A stretch of DNA of 64,000 bases from NCBI RefSeq assembly GCF_006717045.1, contig NZ_VFPH01000001.1, positions 2,604,001 to 2,668,000 on the forward strand, written 5' to 3'. Each line of letters opens with the position of its first letter. The stretch's first letter is position 1. Below the pieces are notes generated by a model. It searched no databases and had not been told where the DNA came from. It was given only the letters and a program-made list of their open reading frames with translations. Position numbers and translations under genes: made by a program. The stretch comes from Pseudonocardia cypriaca. GTDB taxonomy: Bacteria; Actinomycetota; Actinomycetes; Mycobacteriales; Pseudonocardiaceae. Positions 41,900-50,562 of this stretch are shown here, piece after piece.

Positions 41900-43503
41900 C
41901 GCTCGTGGGCGTGCGGGAGGACGAGGCGGTGGCCGGTCGACGCAGTGCCGGTCGAAGCACTGCCGGTCGGGGCAGTGCCGGTCGGCGCAGTGGCTGCGCC
42001 GCCGACCGGGTGGACCTGCGTTGCTCCACCGCGTCGCGGGATGCTGCGCGGATGCTCCCCGCTCCCCGTGCCCCCCGCGCTCCCGAGGCGGTGCCCCCCG
42101 ATCCGCCGCCTGCCCCGCCCCCCGAACCGCCGCTCGAGTCCCAGCTCACCGGGCTGCTGCGGTCCGCGGGGGCGCAGGCTGTCCACGCCGTCCACCGTGG
42201 GCGTGGGGACGTCCTCGTCGAGGTCGGCCTCGCCGACGGCGACGACGTCGCCGCACTCGTGCAGCTCGCCCGCGCCGCCACGGCCCTCGGCCGGGGACGT
42301 GGCGAGTGGGTGGAGGACGTCGTAGTGACCCTCGGGCGCACGGTCCACGTGCTCCGCGAGTGCGACGACGTGGTGCTGCACGCGCGCCTCGACCCGTCCC
42401 GAGGGGACGTCGCCGCCGTGCGGCGCGCACTCGCCGCGGGCGGCGTCGCACGGGCCGCTGCGGCGGCCGGGCACCCTGCGGCCAAGCACGCAGCCGCGGC
42501 CGACGGCGCGCCGCCCGAGCCGGCCCCGCCCACGCCGGCCCCGCCCAAGCCGGCCCCGCCCAAGCACGCGCCGCCGAAGCCGGCTCCACCCCAGCCGGCC
42601 CCGCCCATGCCTGCCCCGCCCAAGCCGGTTCCACCCAAGCCGGCCGGGCCCAAGCACGCGCCGCCGGATGCGGCCCCGCCCGGCGGGCGCGGAGGCGCCG
42701 CGCGTCCGCGCCCCGCGGGCGGGAACGTCTGGCCGTACACCGTTCCCGAGCGGTCGCCGGCCGCGCCGGACCGGCAACCCGCGCGCCCCGCCGGACCCCG
42801 ACCGGTCGATGCGACTGGTGGGCCACCCGCGCCGGGACCCTCCCCGACCGCCATGTCCACGGCACCGGCGATGCCGAGCGTCGCACCCCGGCCCCGATCC
42901 GACGTGCCGCGCCCGCTCGCCAGCATGCCCGGGCCGTCCCGCCCCCAGCAGGCCCGCCCGGCGGCACCGCAACAGGTGTCCCAGCCGGCACCGCAACAGG
43001 TCCCCCAACAGGTGTCCCAGCCGGTGCGCCAGCAGGCGTCCCAGCCGGCCCCGCCGCAATCGGCCCAGCCGCAATCGGCCCAGCCGCTGCCCCAACAGGT
43101 GTCGCAGCCGGTGCGCCAGCAGGTGCCGCCGGTGCCCCAGCAGGCGTCCCAGCCGGTTCCGTTGAAGGTGGCGCCGCCGAGTCCCCGGCCGTCGCCCCAG
43201 CCCAGACCGGAGCGGCTGCCGGAGCCGCCGCGCGTTCCGTTGCCGCGGCACGCGCTCCGGCCGGGTCCGGACGGCCGGGATCCGGCGCTCGTCGCGGTCG
43301 ACGGCGACGCGTCGCTTACCGCGTCGGGTGCGCTCGCCGTGCTCGCGTTGCCGCCGGTGGCCGGGCTGCCGCGGCGCCGGCCCGGCGCGCCGGCGGGGCC
43401 GTACCTGCGGGCGATCGTGACGCCCCCGGTGCTGCGGCAGCCATGGGCGTCGGACGTCGACACGATGCAGCGGTTGCTCGCCCGGCTCAACGGCATGGGT
43501 TAG
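41896..43503 (+). CDS. roadblock-like protein D with very long Pro-rich repeat linker
   Basis: This 535-residue protein has a central roadblock-like domain at about 80-185 (LESQLTGLLRSAGAQAVHAV, EDVVVTLGRTVHVLREC), preceded by an Arg-rich head. It is followed by about 230 residues of PAPPKP/KHAPPKP and QQVSQPxxQQ repeats, then a C-terminal module (DPALVAVDGDASLTASGA) ending SDVDTMQRLLARLNGMG. The ending resembles that of protein A (both W-x-x-D...RLL..L). Such a linker suggests a scaffold bridging roadblock dimers to another partner. It is the last gene of the operon. Confidence 0.65.
   Translation: MTLVGVREDEAVAGRRSAGRSTAGRGSAGRRSGCAADRVDLRCSTASRDAARMLPAPRAPRAPEAVPPDPPPAPPPEPPLESQLTGLLRSAGAQAVHAVHRGRGDVLVEVGLADGDDVAALVQLARAATALGRGRGEWVEDVVVTLGRTVHVLRECDDVVLHARLDPSRGDVAAVRRALAAGGVARAAAAAGHPAAKHAAAADGAPPEPAPPTPAPPKPAPPKHAPPKPAPPQPAPPMPAPPKPVPPKPAGPKHAPPDAAPPGGRGGAARPRPAGGNVWPYTVPERSPAAPDRQPARPAGPRPVDATGGPPAPGPSPTAMSTAPAMPSVAPRPRSDVPRPLASMPGPSRPQQARPAAPQQVSQPAPQQVPQQVSQPVRQQASQPAPPQSAQPQSAQPLPQQVSQPVRQQVPPVPQQASQPVPLKVAPPSPRPSPQPRPERLPEPPRVPLPRHALRPGPDGRDPALVAVDGDASLTASGALAVLALPPVAGLPRRRPGAPAGPYLRAIVTPPVLRQPWASDVDTMQRLLARLNGMG
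42517..43164 (+). repeat. in-gene Pro-rich repeats of protein D
   Basis: About 42517-42660 encodes repeated PAPPKPAPP/KHAPP units, and about 42940-43164 encodes QQVSQPAPQQVPQQ-like units. The DNA repeats follow the codon repeats closely, so copy number may vary between strains by slippage or recombination. Confidence 0.7.
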
Positions 43504-43595
43504 CACCCGCTGCCGGAAACCGCCTGGCCTCCGGTGGCTAGCATCGATGGACCGCGGGCGGTCGCGCCCGAGCCCGAAACCACTGGAGGTCTCCC

Positions 43596-45647
43596 GTGTC
43601 CGCGCCCGCATCCCGTCCCGCGTCCGCCCCTGTCCGGGTGCCGGCCGGGACGACGGCCGGCGCCGCGGTACGGGAGGTCGGCCTGCCCACCACCGGGCCG
43701 AACGCCGTCGTCGTCGTGCGCGACTCCGCCGGGCAGCTGCGCGACCTCGCATGGGCGCCCGAGTCCGACGTCGAGGTCGAGGCGGTGGCCGCCGACACCG
43801 ACGAGGGTCGCAGCGTCATCCGGCACTCGGCAGCGCACGTGCTCGCGCAGGCCGTGCAGCAGCTGCACCCGGAGGCGAAGCTCGGCATCGGGCCGCCGAT
43901 CACCGACGGCTTCTACTACGACTTCGACGTCGAGAAGCCGTTCACCCCGGACGACCTGGGCAAGCTCGAGTCGGCCATGAAGAAGATCATCAAGGCCGGC
44001 CAGCGGTTCTCCCGCCGCCGCTTCGACTCGCGCGACGACGCCCGCAAGGAGCTCGCCGACGAGCCGTACAAGCTGGAGCTGATCGACCTCAAGGGAGCTC
44101 CCGGCGAGGACGTGGTGGAGGTCGACTCCTCGGGCGAGCTCACCATCTACGACAACCTGCACGCCCACACCGGCGAGACGGTCTGGTCGGACCTGTGCCG
44201 CGGCCCGCACGTGCCCACCACCCGCTTCATCCCGGCGTTCAAGCTGATGCGCAGCGCGGCGGCGTACTGGCGGGGCGACGAGAAGAACCCGCAGCTGCAG
44301 CGCATCTACGGGACCGCGTGGGAGAGCCAGGAGGCCCTCGACGCGCACCTGGAGCGGATCGCGGAGGCCGAGCGGCGCGACCACCGCCGCCTCGGCGCCG
44401 AGCTGGACCTGTTCTCCTTCCCCGACGAGATCGGGTCCGGCCTGCCGGTGTTCCACCCCAAGGGCGGGGTGATCCGCAAGGAGCTGGAGGACTACTCGCG
44501 GCGGCGCCACGAGGAGGCGGGCTACGAGTTCGTCAACACCCCGCACATCACCAAGGCGCAGCTGTTCGAGACCTCGGGGCACCTGTCCTGGTACCGCGAG
44601 GGCATGTACCCGGCGATGCACCTCGACGAGGAGCTGAACGCCGACGGCAGCGTGCGCAAGCCCGGCCAGGACTACTACCTGAAGCCGATGAACTGCCCGA
44701 TGCACAACCTGATCTACCGTGCGCGCGGGCGCAGCTACCGGGAGCTGCCGCTGCGGCTGTTCGAGTTCGGCAGCGTGTACCGGTACGAGAAGTCGGGTGT
44801 GGTGCACGGGCTCACCCGGGCCCGCGGCTTCACCCAGGACGACGCCCACATCTACTGCACCCAGGAGCAGATGCAGGGCGAGATCCGGTCGCTGCTGCAG
44901 TTCGTGCTCGACCTGCTGCGCGACTACGGCCTCGACGACTTCTACCTGGAGCTGTCCACGAGGGACCCGGAGAAGTCGATCGGGTCGGACGAGGACTGGG
45001 AGCGCGCCACCGACGCGCTGCGCGAGGCCGCCGAGGCCAGTGGCCTCGACCTGGTGCTCGACCCGGGCGGCGCCGCCTTCTACGCCCCGAAGATCAGCGT
45101 GCAGGCCAAGGACGCGATCGGGCGCAGCTGGCAGATGTCCACCATCCAGGTCGACCTGATGGAGCCGGGGCTGTTCGACCTGGAGTACACCGCGGCCGAC
45201 GGGTCCCGCCAGCAGCCCGTCATGATCCACCGCGCGCTCTTCGGTTCCATCGAGCGCTTCTTCGGGGTGCTCACCGAGCACTACGCGGGTGCGTTCCCGG
45301 CCTGGCTCGCCCCGGTGCAGGTCGTGGCCATCCCGGTCACGGACGAGCAGGTGCCCTACGTCGAGGACGTCGCCCGGCAGCTGCGCGGCCACGGGATCCG
45401 CGTCGAGGTGGACGCCAGCGACGACCGGATGCAGAAGAAGATCCGCACCCACACCCTGCAGAAGGTGCCGTTCATGCTGCTGGTGGGTGGCCGGGACGCC
45501 GAGGCCGGTGCGGTGAGCTTCCGCTTCCGCGACGGCACCCAGCTCAACGGGCTGCCCGTCGCCGACGCCGTCGCCACGGTCGCCGACTGGATCCGCAGCC
45601 GAACCAACGTCTCGCCGAACGCGGACGTCTTCGCCGCGGCACCCTGA
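43596..45647 (+). CDS. thrS: threonyl-tRNA synthetase
   Basis: This 683-residue synthetase charges tRNA-Thr in the cytoplasm. The order is standard: a short TGS-like N-terminus, an editing domain (HSAAHVLAQAVQQLHPEA near residue 77; C-R-G-P-H near 207), and a class II catalytic core with MNCPMH (zinc Cys), FEFGSVYRYEKSG and IHRALFGSIERFFG, then an anticodon-binding domain (QVVAIPVTDEQVPYVEDV). The GTG start has GGAGG 8 bases upstream. It heads the thrS-HIT-pgsA-patA-pimA block conserved in actinobacteria. No T-box-like leader is visible. Confidence 0.97.
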   Translation: MSAPASRPASAPVRVPAGTTAGAAVREVGLPTTGPNAVVVVRDSAGQLRDLAWAPESDVEVEAVAADTDEGRSVIRHSAAHVLAQAVQQLHPEAKLGIGPPITDGFYYDFDVEKPFTPDDLGKLESAMKKIIKAGQRFSRRRFDSRDDARKELADEPYKLELIDLKGAPGEDVVEVDSSGELTIYDNLHAHTGETVWSDLCRGPHVPTTRFIPAFKLMRSAAAYWRGDEKNPQLQRIYGTAWESQEALDAHLERIAEAERRDHRRLGAELDLFSFPDEIGSGLPVFHPKGGVIRKELEDYSRRRHEEAGYEFVNTPHITKAQLFETSGHLSWYREGMYPAMHLDEELNADGSVRKPGQDYYLKPMNCPMHNLIYRARGRSYRELPLRLFEFGSVYRYEKSGVVHGLTRARGFTQDDAHIYCTQEQMQGEIRSLLQFVLDLLRDYGLDDFYLELSTRDPEKSIGSDEDWERATDALREAAEASGLDLVLDPGGAAFYAPKISVQAKDAIGRSWQMSTIQVDLMEPGLFDLEYTAADGSRQQPVMIHRALFGSIERFFGVLTEHYAGAFPAWLAPVQVVAIPVTDEQVPYVEDVARQLRGHGIRVEVDASDDRMQKKIRTHTLQKVPFMLLVGGRDAEAGAVSFRFRDGTQLNGLPVADAVATVADWIRSRTNVSPNADVFAAAP

Positions 45648-45668
45648 GCGGCTCCCTAGGATCGGTGC

Positions 45669-46232
45669 ATGAGCGAGTCGGGCGAGCCGGCGTACGAGGC
45701 GCGCGACGGCGTCGGCACGCCCGACGGGTTCCGCAGGCTCTGGACCCCGCACCGGCTGGCCTACATCAAGGAGGCCGGTGCGGAGGGCTGCCCGTTCTGC
45801 CGCATCCCGCAGCTGCCGGACGAGGAGGGTCTCGTCGTGGCCCGCGGCGACACGGTGTACGCGGTGCTGAACCTGCACCCGTACAACCCGGGGCACCTCA
45901 TGGTGCTGCCGTACCGGCACGTCGCCGAACTGGAGGACCTCGAGCCCGCGGAGGCGAGCGAGCTCATGACTTTCACCCAGGCGGCGGTGCGGGCCATGAA
46001 GCGGGTCGCGGAGCCGCACGCGTTCAACGTGGGCCTCAACCTGGGCACGGTCGCGGGGGGCTCGCTCGCCGAGCACCTGCACCAGCACGTCGTGCCGCGC
46101 TGGGGTGGTGACGCCAACTTCATCGCGGTGATCGGGCAGACGAAGGTGATCCCGCAGCTGCTGTCGGAGACGCGGTCACTGCTGGCTGAAGCCTGGCCGG
46201 CGCCGGACCGGCCTTCGGGCGAGCGGCAGTAG
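45669..46232 (+). CDS. HIT-family hydrolase/phosphorylase (Ap4A-type)
   Basis: This is a 187-residue HIT protein with EHLHQHVVPRW as the His-triad motif, CPFCRIPQLPDEEG near the N-terminus, and VLNLHPYNPGHLMVLPYRHV. The order and position match the mycobacterial diadenosine tetraphosphate phosphorylase encoded between thrS and pgsA. It likely degrades Ap4A and related nucleotides made by aminoacyl-tRNA synthetases. The Cys-x2-Cys may bind zinc. Confidence 0.9.
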   Translation: MSESGEPAYEARDGVGTPDGFRRLWTPHRLAYIKEAGAEGCPFCRIPQLPDEEGLVVARGDTVYAVLNLHPYNPGHLMVLPYRHVAELEDLEPAEASELMTFTQAAVRAMKRVAEPHAFNVGLNLGTVAGGSLAEHLHQHVVPRWGGDANFIAVIGQTKVIPQLLSETRSLLAEAWPAPDRPSGERQ

Positions 46233-46277
46233 GCTTGTCGGGTTAGAGGCGCCGGCCCGGCGAACAAGCAGGAGTCC

Positions 46278-46955
46278 ATGCTCAACGTCTTCGCCCGCGT
46301 GCAGGTCAACCGCGTGACCGAGCCCGTAGGCCGCTGGCTGGTAGCGCGGGGGGTCTCACCCGACGTGGTCACCGTGGTGGGCACGGTCGGGTCGGTGGCC
46401 GCGGCGCTGTGGTTCCTCCCGCGGAACGGGCTGTTCGTCGGCGCCGTCGTGGTCACGCTGTTCGTGCTGCTCGACCTCGTCGACGGGGCCATGGCCCGCG
46501 CCCGCGGTTACAGCACGCCGTTCGGGGCCGTGCTCGACTCCACCTGCGACCGCGTCGCCGACGGCGCCCTGTTCGCCGGGCTCACCTGGTGGTGCCTCGG
46601 TGCCGGCGAGGAGCGGGTGCTCGGCGTGGCGGCGCTGCTGTGCCTCGTGTCCGGCCAGCTCGTGTCCTACATCAAGGCCAGGGCCGAGGGCGCGGGGCTC
46701 TCGGCCGACGGTGGCCTCGTCGAGCGCGCGGAGCGGTTGATCGTCGCGCTGGTCGGCACCGGGCTGCACGGCCTCGGGGTGCCCTACGCGCTGCACGTCG
46801 CGCTGTGGCTGCTCGCGGCCGCGTCGGTGTGGACGGTGGGGCAGCGGATCGTGGCGGTGTACCGCAGCGCGCAGGAGGCGCAGGCAGGCCCCGTCCCTCC
46901 CGGTCCCGTCCCACCCGGCTCCGTCCCACCGCCCGACCCGGCTCAGAACCCGTGA
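46278..46955 (+). CDS. pgsA: phosphatidylinositol phosphate synthase (CDP-alcohol phosphatidyltransferase)
   Basis: This 225-residue integral membrane enzyme has about six helices and the complete CDP-alcohol motif D-G-x2-A-R-x8-G-x3-D-x3-D (LVDGAMARARGY, then FGAVLDSTCDR). It joins CDP-diacylglycerol to inositol phosphate, the first step toward PI and PI mannosides. Context (patA and pimA immediately downstream) supports this over a phosphatidylglycerol-phosphate role. The C-terminal 20 residues are a Pro-rich cytoplasmic tail. The ATG has an AGGAG site. The stop overlaps patA by 4 bases. Confidence 0.93.
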   Translation: MLNVFARVQVNRVTEPVGRWLVARGVSPDVVTVVGTVGSVAAALWFLPRNGLFVGAVVVTLFVLLDLVDGAMARARGYSTPFGAVLDSTCDRVADGALFAGLTWWCLGAGEERVLGVAALLCLVSGQLVSYIKARAEGAGLSADGGLVERAERLIVALVGTGLHGLGVPYALHVALWLLAAASVWTVGQRIVAVYRSAQEAQAGPVPPGPVPPGSVPPPDPAQNP

Positions 46956-47854
46956 GCGAACGGCTGGCCGACGTCCGCTACGCGCTGGCGTGGCGGCTGG
47001 CGCGGGCCCTTCCGGCCGGTGTCACGGCGCGCGCCTTCCGGCTCGCGGCCGACCTGGCGGCGCTGTCGGGCACCGGACCGGCCGCGGGGCTGCGGCGCAA
47101 CCTCGCGCGCGTCGCGCCGCAGGCCTCGCCCGCGGAGCTGGACGCGTTGGTGCGGGAGGGCCTGCGCAGCTACGCCCGGTACTGGTGCGAGATGTTCCGC
47201 CTGCGGCCGGGGGACGCCCCGGCCGTGCACGCCGTGATGGACCGCGGGATGAGCGGCACGGCACCGTTCTACGCGGCCCTCGAGGAGGGCCGCGGGGTGG
47301 TGTTCGCGGTGCCGCACAGCGGCAACTGGGACGCCGCGGGCGTCTGGGTGGTGGAGACGCTGCGCCGGCTCGGCCACGAGCCCGCGTTCACCACGATGGC
47401 GCAGCGGCTGCGGCCGGAGTCGCTCTACCGCCGGTTCCTGGCCTACCGGCAGGCACTCGGGTTCGAGGTGGTGGCCGCGGAGGCCGGCATCGCCGCGCAC
47501 CGGGCCCTGACCAGTCGGCTGCGGGCGGGCGGTGTGGTCTGCCTCGTCGCCGACCGGGATCTCGCGGGCTCCGGGATCGAGGTCTCGTTCTTCGGCGAGC
47601 CGGCGCGGTTCCCAGCCGGCCCGGCCCGGCTCGCGGCCCTCACCGGGGCGGTGCTCATGCCGGCCTACCCGCACTTCGGCCCCGACGGTTGGGTGGTGCC
47701 GATCGCCGACCCGGTCCCGGTGGACCGCACGCCGGAGTCGGTGGCGAAGGCCACGCAGGCGATCGCCGACGCCTTCGCGTGCCTCATCGCGCGGGCGCCG
47801 CAGGACTGGCACGCGCTGCAGCCCCTGTGGACGGCCGACCTGGAGGCACCGTGA
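46952..47854 (+). CDS. patA: phosphatidylinositol mannoside acyltransferase
   Basis: This is a 300-residue LpxL/HtrB-type acyltransferase with the catalytic H-x4-D in PHSGNWDAAG, LVADRDLAGSGIEV as the second motif, and FFGEPARFPAGPARLA. It transfers an acyl chain to the 2-linked mannose of PIM at the inner membrane face. It lies between pgsA and pimA with 4-base overlaps on both sides, the actinobacterial arrangement. The start is a GTG. Confidence 0.93.
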   Translation: MSERLADVRYALAWRLARALPAGVTARAFRLAADLAALSGTGPAAGLRRNLARVAPQASPAELDALVREGLRSYARYWCEMFRLRPGDAPAVHAVMDRGMSGTAPFYAALEEGRGVVFAVPHSGNWDAAGVWVVETLRRLGHEPAFTTMAQRLRPESLYRRFLAYRQALGFEVVAAEAGIAAHRALTSRLRAGGVVCLVADRDLAGSGIEVSFFGEPARFPAGPARLAALTGAVLMPAYPHFGPDGWVVPIADPVPVDRTPESVAKATQAIADAFACLIARAPQDWHALQPLWTADLEAP

Positions 47855-49008
47855 CCACCGGGCTGCGGATCGGGATCGTCTGCCCGTACTCGCTCGACGT
47901 CCCCGGCGGCGTGCAGGCGCACGTCGTGGGGCTCGCCGCGGCGTTGGAGCGGCTCGGGCACACGGTGAGCGTGCTCGCGCCCGCCGCGGTGGGCACGCCG
48001 GTGCCGGGGTTCGTCACGCCGGCCGGCCGGTCGCTCGGCGTGCCCTACAACGGTTCCGTCGCGCGGGTGACGTTCGGCCCGCTCACCTACGCCCGGGCGC
48101 GGCGCTGGCTCGCCGAGCACACCTTCGACGTGCTGCACCTGCACGAGCCGACGACGATCAGCGTCTCCGTGCTCGCGCTGCTCGCGGCCGAGGGGCCGAT
48201 CGTCGCGACGTTCCACACGGCCATGGAGCGGTCGCGGACCCTCGCCGCGTTCGGTGGGGTGCTGCGCCCGCTGATGGAGAAGGTCACCGCGCGGATCGCC
48301 GTGTCGCCGCTCGCCCGGCGGGTGCAGGTCGAGCACCTCGGTGGGGACGCCGTCGAGATCCCCAACGGCGTCGACGTGGAGGCGTTCGCACAGGCGCGGC
48401 CACTGCCGGGATACCCCCGGCCGGGCACGGTCGGGTTCCTCGGCCGGTTCGACGAGGCCCGCAAGGGCATGCCGGTGCTGCTGGACGCCGTGCGCCTGCT
48501 CGCCCCGGCCCGCCCGGACCTGCGAGTGCTGGTGGCCGGCAACGGGGACGCGGCGGCGCTGCGCCGCCTCGCCGGGCCCGTGGCCGACCGGCTCGACGTG
48601 CTGGGCCCCGTCGACGAGCCCACCAAGGCCGCCGTGCTCCGCTCGGTGGACGTGTTCTGCGCGCCCAACACCGGAGGGGAGAGCTTCGGGATCGTCCTCA
48701 CCGAGGCCCTCGCCGCGGGGGCACCGGTGCTGGCCGCCGACCTCGACGCCTTCCGCGCCGTCTTGGGAGACGCGGCCCCGGGGGAGGAGCCGGCGGGCGT
48801 GCTGTTCCCGGCCGGTGACGCGGCCGCCCTCGCCGACCGGCTCGGGGAGCTGCTCGACGAGCCGGCCCGCCGGGCGGCCATCGGGGCCGCAGGCCGCGTA
48901 CGGGCCCGCGACTTCGCGTGGCCTTCCGTGGCCGCCGCGGTGGTGCAGGTGTACCGGGCAGCGATCGCGGCCGACCCGCGCCGCGTGGCGGCGCAGGGGG
49001 TCCGATGA
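47851..49008 (+). CDS. pimA: phosphatidyl-myo-inositol mannosyltransferase
   Basis: This 385-residue GT4 retaining glycosyltransferase shows VCPYSLDVPGGVQAHVVGLA (donor loop), TFHTAMERS, IPNGVD and the E-x7-E motif of ESFGIVLTEALAAGAPV. It transfers the first mannose from GDP-mannose to phosphatidylinositol on the cytoplasmic side. Coupled to patA by a GTGA overlap and followed 4 bases into the next gene. Operon context makes the assignment firm. Confidence 0.95.
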   Translation: MTTGLRIGIVCPYSLDVPGGVQAHVVGLAAALERLGHTVSVLAPAAVGTPVPGFVTPAGRSLGVPYNGSVARVTFGPLTYARARRWLAEHTFDVLHLHEPTTISVSVLALLAAEGPIVATFHTAMERSRTLAAFGGVLRPLMEKVTARIAVSPLARRVQVEHLGGDAVEIPNGVDVEAFAQARPLPGYPRPGTVGFLGRFDEARKGMPVLLDAVRLLAPARPDLRVLVAGNGDAAALRRLAGPVADRLDVLGPVDEPTKAAVLRSVDVFCAPNTGGESFGIVLTEALAAGAPVLAADLDAFRAVLGDAAPGEEPAGVLFPAGDAAALADRLGELLDEPARRAAIGAAGRVRARDFAWPSVAAAVVQVYRAAIAADPRRVAAQGVR

Positions 49009-49583
49009 CGTCAGCGGTCTGGGTCGTCGTCGCCTTCGCCGCCGTCGTGCTGGTGGCGGTCGGGGCGCTGGTCGCCTCGCGGGTGCGCAGGCTGGACCGG
49101 CTCCACGTGCGCACCGACGCGGCGCGCGCCGGACTGGAGTCGGCCTGCGAGCGCCGGGCCGCCACCGCGCTCTCCGTGGCGCAGGTGCTCGCGCGGATAC
49201 CGGCCGAGCGGAACCGTGCGGAAGGCCTGCGGACGGCCGTCGCCGGGGCGCGGGCGGCGCGCATCACCGGCGGCGACCGCGAGGGCGCGGAGAACGTCCT
49301 CGGCCGCGAGCTGGCATCCGTGCCCAGGGCGCTGTTGCCGGATCCACTGCTCGCGGACCTGGTGGACGCCGAGCAGCTGCTCGCCCTCGCCCGGCGGGTG
49401 CACAACGACGCCGTCCGCGACACCCGGGAGCTGCGCTCCCGGCGACTCGTGCGCCTGCTGCACCTCGCGGGCACGGCGCCCGTGCCCGAGTACTTCGAGA
49501 TCGCCGATCCCGGCTCCGGTGTGAGCGTCCGCACGAGGCGCGCCGCCGCCCCCGCACGGCCTCCGGTGGCACCTCCGACCTGA
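49005..49583 (+). CDS. single-pass membrane protein, LemA-like
   Basis: This 192-residue protein has an N-terminal membrane segment (about residues 3-24) and a cytoplasmic helical domain with LDRLHVRTDAARAGLE, NRAEGLRTA and LARRVHNDAVRDTRELRS, like the antiparallel helices of LemA proteins (the HNDAVRD segment recalls YNxxVxxyN). It ends in a Pro/Ala tail. The ATG overlaps pimA by 4 bases, so it belongs to the PIM operon; many actinobacteria have a related membrane protein here. Function unknown. Confidence 0.75.
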   Translation: MTSAVWVVVAFAAVVLVAVGALVASRVRRLDRLHVRTDAARAGLESACERRAATALSVAQVLARIPAERNRAEGLRTAVAGARAARITGGDREGAENVLGRELASVPRALLPDPLLADLVDAEQLLALARRVHNDAVRDTRELRSRRLVRLLHLAGTAPVPEYFEIADPGSGVSVRTRRAAAPARPPVAPPT

Positions 49584-49628
49584 CGTACCATCGGGTGAAT
49601 CGCCAGCAGAACCGAGAGGTAGACGGCC

Positions 49629-50552
49629 TTGTCCTCCCCCGAAACGCCCACCACCGCCCCCACCGCCGCGCCGGCGCTGGGAACCGCCCGCGTCAAGCGC
49701 GGGATGGCGGAGATGCTCAAGGGCGGCGTGATCATGGATGTGGTCACCCCGGAGCAGGCGAAGATCGCCGAGGACGCCGGCGCCGTCGCCGTCATGGCGC
49801 TGGAGCGGGTCCCCGCCGACATCCGCGCGCAGGGCGGCGTGGCCCGGATGAGCGACCCCGACATGATCGAGGGCATCATTGGCGCCGTCTCGATCCCGGT
49901 GATGGCGAAGGCCCGCATCGGCCACTTCGTCGAGGCGCAGGTGCTGCAGTCGCTCGGCGTCGACTACGTCGACGAGTCCGAGGTGCTCACCCCCGCCGAC
50001 GAGGCCCACCACATCGACAAGTGGGCCTTCACCGTGCCGTTCGTCTGCGGTGCCACCAACCTCGGCGAGGCCCTGCGCCGCATCTCCGAGGGCGCCGCCA
50101 TGATCCGCTCGAAGGGCGAGGCCGGCACCGGCAACGTCGTCGAGGCCACCCGGCACATGCGCTCCATCCGCTCGGAGATCCGCAAGCTCGCCGCGCTGGA
50201 CGAGGCCGAGCTGTACGTCGCCGCGAAGGAGCTGCGCGCCCCGTACGAGCTGGTGGCCGAGGTTGCCAAGGCGGGCAAGCTGCCGGTCGTGCTGTTCACC
50301 GCGGGCGGCATCGCCACCCCCGCCGACGCCGCGATGATGATGCAGCTGGGCGCCGAGGGCGTGTTCGTGGGCTCGGGCATCTTCAAGTCCGGCGACCCGG
50401 CCAAGCGCGCGGAGGCCATCGTCAAGGCCACCACGTTCCACGACGACCCCGACGTGATCGCCAAGGTCTCCCGGGGGCTCGGCGAGGCGATGGTGGGCAT
50501 CAACGTCACCGAGCTCCCCGAGGAACAGCGCTACGCCACCCGCGGGTGGTGA
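49629..50552 (+). CDS. pdxS: pyridoxal 5'-phosphate synthase, synthase subunit PdxS
   Basis: This 307-residue PdxS/SNZ barrel builds PLP from ribose 5-phosphate, glyceraldehyde 3-phosphate and ammonia. Landmarks are KRGMAEMLKGGVIMDVV, the catalytic Lys in VMAKARIGHF, GEAGTGNVVEATRHMR, and FTAGGIATPADAAMMM. The ammonia donor PdxT is encoded 12.7 kb away at 63279 instead of nearby. The start is a TTG with GAGAGG 11 bases upstream. Confidence 0.96.
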   Translation: MSSPETPTTAPTAAPALGTARVKRGMAEMLKGGVIMDVVTPEQAKIAEDAGAVAVMALERVPADIRAQGGVARMSDPDMIEGIIGAVSIPVMAKARIGHFVEAQVLQSLGVDYVDESEVLTPADEAHHIDKWAFTVPFVCGATNLGEALRRISEGAAMIRSKGEAGTGNVVEATRHMRSIRSEIRKLAALDEAELYVAAKELRAPYELVAEVAKAGKLPVVLFTAGGIATPADAAMMMQLGAEGVFVGSGIFKSGDPAKRAEAIVKATTFHDDPDVIAKVSRGLGEAMVGINVTELPEEQRYATRGW

Positions 50553-50562
50553 GCGCCGGCCG

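Noticed and set aside
42517..43164. Short-period DNA repeats that could suggest a CRISPR or minisatellite
   Set aside because: The repeats are codon repeats of a Pro-rich linker in frame with roadblock-like protein D; no unique spacers.
43504..43595. Possible T-box or riboswitch upstream of thrS
   Set aside because: Only about 90 bases and no T-box consensus or specifier stem seen.
43500..46088. 862-codon minus-strand frame opposite thrS
   Set aside because: Antisense shadow of a conserved gene, with Leu/Val/Arg bias and no motifs.
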